Positions 33,562 to 41,991 of a DNA stretch of 64,000 bases are shown in pieces (the stretch's first letter is position 1; the number at the start of each line of letters is the position of its first letter). The stretch lies in contig JAWLAG010000001.1 in the NCBI GenBank assembly GCA_041395505.1, forward strand, positions 1,116,001 through 1,180,000. The letters are read 5' to 3'. Below the pieces are notes generated by a model. It had not been told where the DNA came from and made no database searches. It worked only from the letters and a program-made list of their open reading frames with translations. The position numbers and the translations under genes were made by a program. The stretch comes from Steroidobacteraceae bacterium. Lineage in GTDB: Bacteria; Pseudomonadota; Gammaproteobacteria; Steroidobacterales; Steroidobacteraceae.

Positions 33562-34110
33562 TCAGTCGCTGAATGACTCCGCGCCGTAGTTGGGGCATTC
33601 GGCGACCGCCGCGGGCTCCGCCGGGGCGCGCGCGACTGTCGCCAGCCAGCATTCGTCGTATATAGAGCAGTAGCAGTACTCGAGTGTCGTCGCAGGTGCG
33701 TTTGCCAGGCGAAGCATCGCCTTCACCGGTGCGTCACCGCTCACCTTGACCAGTGTGGCCGCCTCGCCGGCGCGCAGCACGCGCCGCGAGACGACGAGCT
33801 GGTCGAACGGCACGTCGGGTACGCCGGCGAGCGCCAGCGCCTCGCCCCAGTTGCGCACGACGTGGCCATCGAGCTTCACGCGCATCGCGCGCAGCTTTGC
33901 GGGACCAACACCTGCATTCGCCAACTCCAGCGCGAAGGTGGGCGAGCCGTCCTCGTGCCCGGTCCACAGCGTGCTCTGCACATAGGGCCACACGACGGCG
34001 GCCGCCTGACGCCGCACGGCTTCGGACTCGGTGATCGCCGCGTAAAGAGCCACGGCGCCAGTGAACACGCCAGCGACCGCGAGCACCGATTGCAACACGG
34101 ACAGGCGCAT
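33562..34110 (-). CDS. Membrane-anchored hypothetical protein
   Basis: 182 residues from ATG at 34110, which has GGAG nine bases upstream. A membrane helix occupies about residues 3-25 (L-S-V-L-Q-S-V-L-A-V-A-G-V-F-T-G-A-V-A-L), followed by a domain rich in beta strands (F-A-L-E-L-A-N-A-G-V-G-P-A-K-L-R-A-M-R-V). A C-terminal segment has several Cys (Y-C-Y-C-S-I-Y-D-E-C-W-L). A TTG at 34260 would add 50 polar residues. The N-A-G-V-G-P-A pattern is common in single-pass hypotheticals with an Ig-like fold. Function unknown. Confidence 0.6.
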   Translation of the reverse strand: MRLSVLQSVLAVAGVFTGAVALYAAITESEAVRRQAAAVVWPYVQSTLWTGHEDGSPTFALELANAGVGPAKLRAMRVKLDGHVVRNWGEALALAGVPDVPFDQLVVSRRVLRAGEAATLVKVSGDAPVKAMLRLANAPATTLEYCYCSIYDECWLATVARAPAEPAAVAECPNYGAESFSD

Positions 34111-34393
34111 AAAAATGCGCTCCGTGCGCTTCAGGTGGCCCGGCTGGTGCGCCGCTGCGCCGCGCAGGCCAGGGACTCCGATGTGATCTGGCGCGGACTC
34201 GCGGTTCGTCCGGGATTCGTCGGGTACGCCGCTGCGTGCTTCGGGCTCGTTCTCCGCCAACGGTCATGTGCCCCTGACTGCTACGGTAGGGTGATCATAA
34301 CGGCCCGGCTGCGCCGGCCACAACCCGGTCCAACGGTCGGGCAGGGAAAGAGTGGGGTCGACGCGGAGGTACTTTGAACTTGCGGTGCGCAGT

Positions 34394-34421
34394 TGATAAT
34401 TTACATCGTGAATGATTATCA
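34394..34421. promoter_or_regulatory. Inverted repeat upstream of the AAA ATPase
   Basis: TGATAAT (34394-34400) and ATTATCA (34415-34421) form a perfect 7-bp inverted repeat with a 14-base spacer, ending nine bases before the preferred ATG at 34430. An operator is possible; it resembles AT-rich half-sites. Confidence 0.35.
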
Positions 34422-34429
34422 TCCACGGC

Positions 34430-35647
34430 ATGAAAACCCTTCCCAGGCTGGTCGGCACGGCCCTTTCCGAGCGACTGCGGGTCATGCCAGCCGTCGTCGT
34501 CACGGGGGCCCGGCAGACCGGCAAGAGCACTCTGGTCGAACAGCTTGTCACCGGAAAGCGGCGCTACGCCACGCTCGATGATCTGGATGTGCTCGACGCC
34601 GCGCGGCGCGACCCGGAAGTCCTTGTCGGCGGGCCGGGGCCCGTCACGCTCGATGAGGTGCAACGAGAACCGGAACTGCTTCGCGCCGTGAAGCGGGCGA
34701 TAGATCGGGACCGAAAGCCAGGGCGATTCCTGCTCACGGGCTCCGCCAATCTCCTGCTGATGCGACAAGTCTCCGAATCACTGGCCGGCCGTGCCAGCTA
34801 TCTCACGCTCTGGCCGATGACACGACGCGAACAGCGCGGCCTCGGGCAATGCGGCCGCTGGGACGACCTGTTCGCCACGCCCGATGCCGGGTGGCGCGAG
34901 TTGCTGGCCGACGAAAAGGGCAGCCCCGAGGATTGGAACATGCTGGCTCGTCGCGGCGGCTTTCCGACGCCGGCGCTGGAATTGGCCACGTCCTCGGATC
35001 GGCGTATCTGGTTCGACAGCTACGTTCGCACCTATCTCGAGCGTGACCTTCAGGATCTGGCCGCGATCACGGGATTGCCCGACTTCAGGCGACTGATGCG
35101 GGCTGCCTGTCTGCGCATCGGGCAACTCGTCAACCAGACGGAACTCGGTCGCGACGTTGCGCTACCTCAGCCCACCGTGCACCGCTGGTTGAATCTCCTC
35201 GAAACGTCATATTTGCTGGTGCGCCTGCCGGCCTACACCGTGAATCGCACCAAACGCCTCATCAAGGCGCCTAAGATCTATTGGGGAGATACAGGCCTTG
35301 CGATGCATCTGGCCGAAGTCGAGGCGCCGGCCGGCGCGCATCTCGAGAACCTCGTCCTGCACGATCTACTGGCGTGGCGCGATGCGCGCGTCGAGCGCGC
35401 GGAGCTGGGCTATTGGCGCACGTCGATTGGAGAGGAAGTGGACTTCGTGATCGAGGCGGACGGCAAGCTGCTGCCGATCGAAGTGAAGTCGACAGCGCGT
35501 CCCAGACTTTCCGATACCGCGCACTTGCGCACGTTCCGTGCCGAGTATGGCAAGAAGTCGCGAGCCGCACTGCTGCTCCATACCGGCAGCAAGATTGAAT
35601 GGCTGGCACCGCATGTACTGGCCGCGCCGTGGTGGGCCGTTCTGTAG
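34430..35647 (+). CDS. AAA-family ATPase with DUF4143 domain
   Basis: 405 residues. Walker A is G-A-R-Q-T-G-K-S-T (about residues 26-34), Walker B/sensor L-D-E-V-Q, and L-L-T-G-S-A-N follows. The C-terminal DUF4143 domain has R-R-T-Y-L-E-R-D-L-Q-type and L-L-E-T-S-Y-L-L-V-R-L-P motifs and ends with a nuclease-like fold (E-V-D-F-V-I-E and P-I-E-V-K-S, a PD-(D/E)XK-like pattern). ATG 34430 fits the conserved family start (M-K-T-L-P-R-L-V); ATG 34412 is possible. This family is widespread on islands, and its role is unsettled. Confidence 0.85.
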   Translation: MKTLPRLVGTALSERLRVMPAVVVTGARQTGKSTLVEQLVTGKRRYATLDDLDVLDAARRDPEVLVGGPGPVTLDEVQREPELLRAVKRAIDRDRKPGRFLLTGSANLLLMRQVSESLAGRASYLTLWPMTRREQRGLGQCGRWDDLFATPDAGWRELLADEKGSPEDWNMLARRGGFPTPALELATSSDRRIWFDSYVRTYLERDLQDLAAITGLPDFRRLMRAACLRIGQLVNQTELGRDVALPQPTVHRWLNLLETSYLLVRLPAYTVNRTKRLIKAPKIYWGDTGLAMHLAEVEAPAGAHLENLVLHDLLAWRDARVERAELGYWRTSIGEEVDFVIEADGKLLPIEVKSTARPRLSDTAHLRTFRAEYGKKSRAALLLHTGSKIEWLAPHVLAAPWWAVL

Positions 35648-35670
35648 GGAGGATGAGCGCTAACAGGGTC

Positions 35671-35700
35671 AGTCAATCGGGATCTATCGCCTTCCTTCGC
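35671..35700 (+). repeat. Degenerate left block of the island right-end repeat
   Basis: AGTCAATCGGGATCTATCGC is close to the first block of copies C and D. The TGACGGTA block and the att core expected further right are absent. Confidence 0.4.
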
Positions 35701-35788
35701 ACCCAAGCGGCATTTTGGGATTCCCCCCGTAGTCCAGACACCGTCCTAAGGTAGCCCTGCAGTTTCCGCTGCACCGCGTGTCCAGTGC

Positions 35789-36205
35789 TCACGGTGTCTC
35801 GAGTAGCGACTTGAGTGCACCCAGAATGGCAGGCCACCCTTCGCTGCATGCGGCGAAGACTTTGCTGCTTGGTGGGAAATCACGATGTAAAACTTGCACT
35901 CGTGTGCCATTCGCCTCTGACGAGAGCAGTATCGTCAATAATGAAGACGGCTCGGTCTTGAACTCACCGAACATCGGTCGAAACGTGTGCTCTATCAGTC
36001 GATTCGGGATCACCTCGCGTAGTTCGTGTTCATCTACCACCTCGCCATCGCGTCGATAAAGAACGGCCGCGCCCTTCTTCCACGCCGATTCGATTCGGGT
36101 GCCTCCCCAGTACTTCACCGTGACTTCTGGATCCGTCAGTGCTTTCCAGACCTGTTCGAGTGACGCACTGATCAGCACCTGTTCATCAATCACTTGCGTT
36201 TCCAT
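35789..36205 (-). CDS. SRPBCC/AHSA1-like protein
   Basis: 138 residues from ATG at 36205. The motif V-L-I-S-A-S-L-E-Q-V-W-K-A-L-T-D-P-E-V-T-V-K-Y-W is the classic AHSA1/SRPBCC opening. It continues with Y-R-R-D-G-E-V-V-D-E-H-E and the C-terminal helix G-W-P-A-I-L-G-A-L-K-S-L-L-E-T. These small proteins bind hydrophobic ligands or stimulate partner proteins. Ligand unknown. Confidence 0.8.
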   Translation of the reverse strand: METQVIDEQVLISASLEQVWKALTDPEVTVKYWGGTRIESAWKKGAAVLYRRDGEVVDEHELREVIPNRLIEHTFRPMFGEFKTEPSSLLTILLSSEANGTRVQVLHRDFPPSSKVFAACSEGWPAILGALKSLLETP

Positions 36206-36588
36206 CAGCGGGCTCCAGATGTGCAGAGATTTCGTGTTTGGTGAAGCCGAACGCCCTGGATCGGCGACGCGCCCCTGTCGAGTCCCGATCACCACTCTAT
36301 TCCCAACCGCCCTCGCTGCATCCAGTTATCAGGCGCCGGCACGTCGCAAGGACCTGCGAGCATCGTCGCTCATGCCTGGAAGCACGTTCCTATCGGTGGC
36401 AACAGCCTTGAGTAAATCAAACAGTCGGATGCCCTCAAAGCTCTGGATGCAGGCGTTCAGCATACGGTACACCATAGCGCGCGGATGGGCGAAGAAGCTA
36501 CCAACGAGTCGCAGCGATCACGCCAGCTGATCGGGGCTCCGGCAAGAAGGCGCAGGCAGAAGAGGGTGACAAACCCACCGCACCTGCG
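36206..36588. other. Gap with no firm gene
   Basis: 383 bases. A minus-strand frame of 48 codons (36329-36475) begins M-V-Y-R-M-L-N-A-C-I-Q-S-F-E-G but matches nothing I know. Upstream in frame with the PIN fragment the sequence is unlike a PIN N-terminus. Confidence 0.35.
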
Positions 36589-36948
36589 GTGCGCCGTCTG
36601 CTCTCCGAGGCGGATGTAATCGTCACTTCCGATCTTACCTTGATCGAGTGTGATCGCGTATTGCTGCGGGCGCTGGCGCTCAAGGAATTGACGGAAGGGG
36701 ACGCCGCCGATCGTCGAGCGCACCTCGTGGCGGCGGCTGCGCATTGGCAAATCCTGCGAATCGCGGCCGAAGTTGTTGATCGCGCGCGCCAACCCTTTCC
36801 CACTGATTCGATTCGGACACTCGATGACATCCACCTCGCATCTCTTCTCGTAGCACGTTCCGCGGTCTTGGGCATGCGACTACTGAGTCTCGACGAGCGA
36901 GTGCGCCAGGCGGCAAAAGGGCTCGGCGTCGCCGTGGAGCCAGTGTAA
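36589..36948 (+). pseudogene. PIN-domain nuclease, N-terminally truncated
   Basis: 119 codons from GTG. The pattern S-D-L-T-L-I-E-C-D-R-V-L-L-R-A, the R-T-L-D-D-I-H-L-A-S-L acidic motif, and L-S-L-D-E-R-V-R-Q-A-A-K-G-L-G match the middle and end of VapC-type PIN domains. The first strand with the D-T/S-S metal-binding Asp is missing, and no in-frame upstream start supplies it. A PIN protein without it should be inactive. No antitoxin gene is visible next to it. Confidence 0.6.
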
Positions 36949-37397
36949 GTCACAGATGCTGTGAACAGGTCAGCGGGTGGACACCGAGCGTTGGCGCGTG
37001 ACTGCAATTGGTTGCACGCGCCGGTGCGAGTAACCGCGCGCGAACAGGCCTTGTTCGACCAGATAGGTGCCTAACAATCGGTGGCCGGCCGATTCCAATA
37101 CTCGTATGGATCAGCTGCCGACCAGGCATTCTCTTCAGGTGTCCGCCCAGGGGCGGCAGTCGGCCGTTTGAACTTCCCATCACCCCGTCCTATCCTGTGC
37201 GACGGCGGTGAAGCAACATCTCTTGACCGCAACTCGCGGCGAACGTCGCAGGTCGGGGGTTTCCTTCCCGCCAAGGCAGGGCGCTTCAGGTCGCAGCAGA
37301 AAGCGCGAGCTGGCTCGCCCCACAAGATCTGCGCGCGGACCTGAGGCGATGCAAGCCTGAGGCCGCAGGGGCAGGGGCAGGGACCGGGAGGAGCACC
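36949..37397. other. Gap with no gene; small hairpin
   Basis: 449 bases. AATCGG (37076-37081) pairs with CCGATT (37089-37094) around a 7-base loop. GGGAGGAG just before 37398 is the ribosome site of the next gene. No convincing gene on either strand. Confidence 0.4.
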
Positions 37398-38627
37398 ATG
37401 ATCGCGGTTGAGAACTCAATGAGGTTGCTTTTAGCGGTCGCAATTGCGTCGGCAGGCTGCGTCAGCGCCGCATTTGCGGCGCCGGGCGACCCAGTAAAGC
37501 CTGTCGTGAGGCCCCGGCCTACGCCGCCGGTTGCTTCGCCTAACATCCAGGCGCCGACCGCGCAGCAGGGCGCGGCGAGACTGGTCGCCCCGAAAATCGG
37601 CGGTGGGGTTTCGACGCTCGTTACCGCGAAGCAGACTTCGGCGACGAATCGGGTCCTGGTCGCCACGAACGCGCCGCTTGGCGGCGCAGCGCTTTCGACA
37701 TTCTCGCTCGGTTTTCTGAACGGCGATCACAAGATCCGCGAAATAGCCGTATTGCAATCGGAGGGCAGGGCCTCGGCGACCTTTGCGGACCAGGATTCGA
37801 ACGATTCTTTCGGCTTCAGTGCCCGCTGGTATGCCGCGGGCTATCCGCTCGCGACCGTCAGCGCGGTCGGCGAGGGTGAATTCGATATCGCGCTGCCCCG
37901 GCCGCCAGATGGATATGTACCGCTGCTCGCGGGCTTTTCGTTGACCCGGCAAAACCGGACGGACGCCAACGTTCGCGCAATCGGCGTCCGACTGACGCCG
38001 GATCTCAAGTTTGTGCGCGTGACGCTGCTCGACGATCAGGGGCTCGATGTGCGCGACTACGAAGCCTTGGCAGGGGCGGGATTCGCTCTCAGTCTGGCAC
38101 CGGTTGGCGGTATCGAATCGGCAGTGGCCACTGGAGCCGCGATCACCGGACTGGCGGCGGCGAGAGAGTTTGGCAAGAAGGGGCTGCGGCGTTTCGCCGC
38201 GACTGTGCAGATCGCATGGGCGCCCCATGAATCCATCCGGCGGCGCGGGAGCGCATCGGGATCGTTGCCGACGAAGATTGACTCCGGGTCGCTGCCAGCG
38301 ATAGGCACGTGCCGAAGCACTGCCCCCGGAACAAATTGCCCGAAAACTGTATCTCCTTGGTCTTCCCGACCTGCTTCGAATTCCCCTTCCTGCCCGCAGC
38401 AGCTAGAGGAACGGATAAAACTTCGCCAGGAACTTGATCCTGCGAACTGCGCAACGGACGAAAAATCCGCGTTGACCGGCTTCCTATTCCATTTCCAGCG
38501 GGACGACCATCACCTCATGCGACTGGCCTCCGGAATCGGTTCCTATTCGACGGTAGCAGTTGAATTCAGGGATTCGAATGGCGACGACCCGATACAGTGG
38601 TTGGTCGACTACGCGGTCGTGAAATAG
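37398..38627 (+). CDS. Secreted hypothetical protein
   Basis: 409 residues with a signal peptide (L-L-L-A-V-A-I-A-S-A-G-C-V-S-A-A-F-A) and a strong ribosome site. After a Pro-rich stretch (residues 35-60), a region with repeated strands (V-L-V-A-T-N-A-P-L-G-G-A and F-S-L-G-F-L-N-G-D-H-K-I-R-E-I-A-V-L) suggests a beta-rich domain. The Ser/Arg-rich part around residues 275-325 is unlike the rest and may be a frameshifted or disordered segment. C-terminal part ends I-Q-W-L-V-D-Y-A-V-V-K. Unknown family. Confidence 0.6.
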   Translation: MIAVENSMRLLLAVAIASAGCVSAAFAAPGDPVKPVVRPRPTPPVASPNIQAPTAQQGAARLVAPKIGGGVSTLVTAKQTSATNRVLVATNAPLGGAALSTFSLGFLNGDHKIREIAVLQSEGRASATFADQDSNDSFGFSARWYAAGYPLATVSAVGEGEFDIALPRPPDGYVPLLAGFSLTRQNRTDANVRAIGVRLTPDLKFVRVTLLDDQGLDVRDYEALAGAGFALSLAPVGGIESAVATGAAITGLAAAREFGKKGLRRFAATVQIAWAPHESIRRRGSASGSLPTKIDSGSLPAIGTCRSTAPGTNCPKTVSPWSSRPASNSPSCPQQLEERIKLRQELDPANCATDEKSALTGFLFHFQRDDHHLMRLASGIGSYSTVAVEFRDSNGDDPIQWLVDYAVVK

Positions 38628-38676
38628 CACATCGTGGCGGTCCGTCTCGTCCGCCGTTCAAAATGGCTAATCGCTC

Positions 38677-39738
38677 TTACCGGTTCTCGCGCCACTCAGT
38701 CACCGATGCTTCATTACCCTCGGCCCGGCGTAGTAGCAAGATGGGCCAGGACTCGGAAAATTGATAGGGGCGGGCGCCTGGAGTCCGGAACAGCGCGGAA
38801 CTTTGGACCTTCCCATCAACTTCCGCATAAACGGCCACCGATTTCATGTCCCAGTTATCCGACGTGCAGCCCAGACAAAGGTTTTGCTGCAGGTGGATCA
38901 TGACTTCGCGGATTTCATCGATTGGGACGGGTCGTCGCAGATTGATCGTTACGTCAGACCATTCGCCCTTGCTCCAAGTGGCGTACTCCCGCACCTGGGT
39001 GTCCGGATACCCTCCCTCCTTGGCTCGCTCCCACGCCGAATCAGTTCGCACGCCGTATTTCCCAGGCCCACCCAATTCGCCTGACTGACTCCTGTGGCCA
39101 GTGAGGAACTCGCCGTTCTTGCCGATGACCGCGACGTAGACAATGCTGCTTTGGCGCGCGTCATCTTCGCCCGTAATAAAACGGAACATGAGTCGCGAAA
39201 CGATCGTGGGCAGGACGATCTCGGCCTGCATGACATCGGATGCCCGCGATTGCGGAACCGCCCTGGAATTGGTCATGGCACGATCATCGACTGGGCGCTG
39301 CATTGACTGCGGTTGTAGCTCAGCCGGTGCCACCTGACTCAGCGGCGGCGCCGGCTGGTTCCACAGACAAGCGCTGCGCGCCGCAGTGTTGTCGAGTCCG
39401 GCGGCAATTCTCTTCTCGAAGCAATCGATCGATGCTTGGTGATCCAGCGTGCCGGCACATAGCTCGAGCGCGTCTTGCCAACGCCAGCGATCGCCTTGCG
39501 CGTGCTTGACGCCCGCGTGCATGACCGTCTTGAAACAGCGGGCAGGCTCCGTAGAATCCTTCGCGCCGGCACAGAGGCGCTCTATGTTTTGTTCTTGCCA
39601 GCGCACGTTGCCCGAATAGTTCCAGGGCACCTGACCCTGCACTGCACTTGCGCAGATCGAGGCCTCCGACGCATTTGTGAAGGCCGGAGTTAGCAGCAAG
39701 CCAATCAACGATAGGGAAACAGTCCGGTTAGCCGCCAT
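38677..39738 (-). CDS. Secreted protein with Cys/Trp repeats and a beta domain
   Basis: 353 residues with a signal peptide (L-S-L-I-G-L-L-L-T-P-A-F-T-N-A). Residues 29-125 hold two or three imperfect repeats with the rhythm W-x(5)-I-x-x-L-C-A-G-x(7)-R/I-x-C-F-x-x (L-C-A-G-A-K and L-C-A-G-T-L are both visible), suggesting paired disulfides. Residues 175-345 form a separate beta-rich domain (I-V-Y-V-A-V-I-G-K-N-G-E-F and L-C-L-G-C-T-S-D-N-W-D). Function unknown. Confidence 0.6.
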   Translation of the reverse strand: MAANRTVSLSLIGLLLTPAFTNASEASICASAVQGQVPWNYSGNVRWQEQNIERLCAGAKDSTEPARCFKTVMHAGVKHAQGDRWRWQDALELCAGTLDHQASIDCFEKRIAAGLDNTAARSACLWNQPAPPLSQVAPAELQPQSMQRPVDDRAMTNSRAVPQSRASDVMQAEIVLPTIVSRLMFRFITGEDDARQSSIVYVAVIGKNGEFLTGHRSQSGELGGPGKYGVRTDSAWERAKEGGYPDTQVREYATWSKGEWSDVTINLRRPVPIDEIREVMIHLQQNLCLGCTSDNWDMKSVAVYAEVDGKVQSSALFRTPGARPYQFSESWPILLLRRAEGNEASVTEWRENR

Positions 39739-39932
39739 TGATGTGCCCCTGTGCGAAACACTTGGGTAATAGTAGCAAACGCCCGTACCGCGACGGCACC
39801 GCGCACATCGTGCTCGAGCCGATTGACTTCATGGTAAGGCTGGCGGCCATCGCATCAATACAGGAAGCGAAGGCCAGCAGACTGGCTAACGCAGCGACCG
39901 CCGTTTGGGCGCATGAATGAAATATTAACGAC

Positions 39933-40238
39933 ATGACGTTTGCAGCTCGACACCGCGTTGCCGATAATTGTCGCGACGCAAGGGGTACAGCGTCAATCCA
40001 TCTGCTGCGCAAGGCCGGCCTCACGTGTTCCAGTGCTGCGACGGACGCGGTGACGCTGGTGCAAGGCTTCGGCTCGGCGCTGGACGACAACGTGCACTGC
40101 CACATACTGTTTCTGGATGGGGCTTACCTGACCGTTGGCGGTGGCCAGCTGGTGTTCCGGCATGTCCTCGGTCCCGCTCGCTGCTGCCGAGGATGTTGGA
40201 CTTGCGAAAGGAATCCTGGGCGATTTGCCGTCCGATGA
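39933..40238 (+). pseudogene. IS91-family transposase fragment
   Basis: The frame encodes A-V-T-L-V-Q-G-F-G-S-A-L-D-D-N-V and H-I-L-F-L-D-G-A-Y (about 40050-40120), which matches the conserved HUH-transposase core of IS91-type elements (Q-R-F-G-S-A-L-N-L-N-x-H-x-H). Only about 60 matching codons remain, with flanking frames broken, and no terIS or oriIS is recognisable. It fills part of a 640-base gap (39739-40376) that otherwise holds no gene. Confidence 0.7.
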
Positions 40239-40376
40239 CGCGGAACTCGCGCCCCGCCTGCGAGCGTGACTACGCCCGCCACCTCCCGGCGTGCTTGACT
40301 GAACTGTGAAGTCCCTTCCGCCGCAGAGTGACCTGTACATGTCAAGATTCACACGGGTTTCAACAGGGGAATCCCG

Positions 40377-41084
40377 ATGCGTAACCGGGTTGCATCATTC
40401 GTGGCCGCCGGGCTGTACCTCGTGTCCGTCCACATGGCTACACCGGTCACGGCCGCGCCGAGTTCCAGCGACCTGGACAATGCGGAGCAGCTGGTTTGCG
40501 GACGGAACCAATTCCTCAAGGGCACGATGGCCGCAGCCGAGCAGGATCAAGGAAAATCCGTGCCAATAGGCCAGGCTGCACCAGGGGCAATTAACGACCC
40601 GGCCAGGCGGGCGACCGCGCAGCGGGTACTCGACAGCAACATCCGGGCGGCGCAAGCGGGTCAGGTGGAGAACGCCCGGAGGGCATTGGCTGAAAGCCAG
40701 GCCGAATATCAGAATCTGACAGGACACACGTTCGACACTTCAAAGTGCGATGGCGGGCGCGTGCGCCTGACGCATGCCGCGCAGGACAGGCAGCGGCATG
40801 AGGCCGAGCAGGCGACGCTGATTGCTGCTCGCGACAAGGAGTGGGCGGCAGGCACCGCAGATCAGTTCGAGGCTGCCCGACGCTCGCGCGCATGCGACGC
40901 CAGGAAGTCGCTGGATTCGAATCCAAACTATTCCGGCAGCTTCAGGCCGGGCGTTCCCGAGTCGGCGCGCATCCGATTCGAATCGGAGGCGCAGCAGCTC
41001 CGGAAGACCTACGAGAATTACGCGCAACAGTACCAGCGCGAACATGGCAGGGCCTTCGATCCCGCCACCGGCTGCCAGAACTAG
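40377..41084 (+). CDS. Secreted hypothetical protein
   Basis: 235 residues with a signal peptide ending near V-T-A-A. The mature part is helical and charged. Two similar modules are seen: an Arg/Glu-rich helix followed by a T-F-D-T-S-K-C or A-F-D-P-A-T-G-C turn (near residues 120 and 230), each preceded by Y-Q-N-L-T-G-H-T or Y-Q-R-E-H-G-R-A. So the protein looks like an internal duplication. Function unknown. Confidence 0.55.
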   Translation: MRNRVASFVAAGLYLVSVHMATPVTAAPSSSDLDNAEQLVCGRNQFLKGTMAAAEQDQGKSVPIGQAAPGAINDPARRATAQRVLDSNIRAAQAGQVENARRALAESQAEYQNLTGHTFDTSKCDGGRVRLTHAAQDRQRHEAEQATLIAARDKEWAAGTADQFEAARRSRACDARKSLDSNPNYSGSFRPGVPESARIRFESEAQQLRKTYENYAQQYQREHGRAFDPATGCQN

Positions 41085-41165
41085 CAGGACAACCTGCCTC
41101 CATGCAAGCGGACGATCGAGGGATCGGGCGCATCACCATTATTTTCAACGCAGAAGTTCTCGCGG

Positions 41166-41741
41166 TTGCGCCAGTTCGGCCGCCGCGATGCGCTCGACGA
41201 TGCACTTCTACGCGATGTCCGGCAGGCCCCGCACGGCCCGAACGGTATTGAAACCGATTGTGTCGATGACCAGTGTCCTGCCTTCCCAGTGCCCAATCGA
41301 GTCACCGTCGGTGATCTGTTGCTATTGACAGTCTTGCTGATCAACGCAAGACCTGCGTTTGCCGAAAAGCTCGTTGCGCCGAATTGCGACCGGATGTAAG
41401 CATGGACAACGGATGTCATCTGTTCACATGCCGCCGGAATCCAATTCGCCGATGCTTCTACCGATCCAAACAAAGAAGCCAGCCTGCGCATCGATTGCTG
41501 CGCGGGCGTCGGATGTCTGGCAGTCGGCAAGTCGGCGCGTAACGAAGAACAGAAGACTTGTGCTTTGGCTGATTCGCGTGTGATTCCGTTCTTCGGGTTC
41601 GGCTACAAGGAGTGGAGCGATTACGATCCGGCGCTAGGTCACAAGTATATGGTCGATTGCCGCATGGTCGATTACTCATCGACACCGGAGATCGGGCACA
41701 ATTGCAGTAATAGAGCGGACCATCTGAAGAAGCCAACATGA
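41166..41741 (+). pseudogene. Secreted protein gene broken by an in-frame stop
   Basis: One frame is open from 41166 to 41741 except for TAA at 41397-41399. Before the stop: a hydrophobic stretch L-L-L-L-T-V-L-L-I-N-A-R-P-A-F-A (signal-peptide-like) and K-L-V-A-P-N-C-D-R-M. After it: A-W-T-T-D-V-I-C-S-H-A-A-G-I-Q-F-A, then D-C-C-A-G-V-G-C, a Y-K-E-W-S-D-Y-D-P-A-L-G-H-K-Y motif and a Cys-containing tail to TGA at 41741. The coding-like character on both sides suggests a single mutation. The start is unclear. Confidence 0.55.
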
Positions 41742-41991
41742 GAGGGCTCAAATCGGCGGCTTGGCGGAAGAGCGGCTGGCCAGCCTGGTGCGTTGAGTTC
41801 GTGGCCGGAGCCGTATTATCATTTTGAGTAGCTGGAAAGGTACCGTGGATCAAAGGCAGACTTTGCGCCCATGCAGAGGCAGTCTGTCCGCGCTCGGCCG
41901 AGCCACCGACAATCGAACCGCCCAGAGGGAAACGACCGGCGCTGGCTGATCCGGCTTTCATTCGCTGGTAACTCATTTTAGAGGTTGGAGC

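Larger units (their letters stand above)
33511..35700. mobile_element. guaA island 4 (hypothetical, AAA ATPase), right end decayed
   Basis: Starts after core D. A TCAATCGGGATCTATCGCC block at 35673-35691 resembles the start of the right-end repeat, but where the core should fall (about 35784-35802) no match exists. The right boundary is therefore approximate. Confidence 0.45.

Noticed and set aside
34411..34424. AATGATTATCATCC as a Fur box
   Set aside because: Only one AT-rich half resembles the consensus, and the gene is not an iron gene.
14932..35700. CRISPR array or classical integron as explanation for the repeats
   Set aside because: Repeats are kilobases apart, end in the guaA stop, and no cas or intI gene is present.
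37069..37094. GCCTAAC followed by a hairpin, like the start of an integron attC site
   Set aside because: No matching GTTRRRY end at the right distance and no integron integrase in the window.
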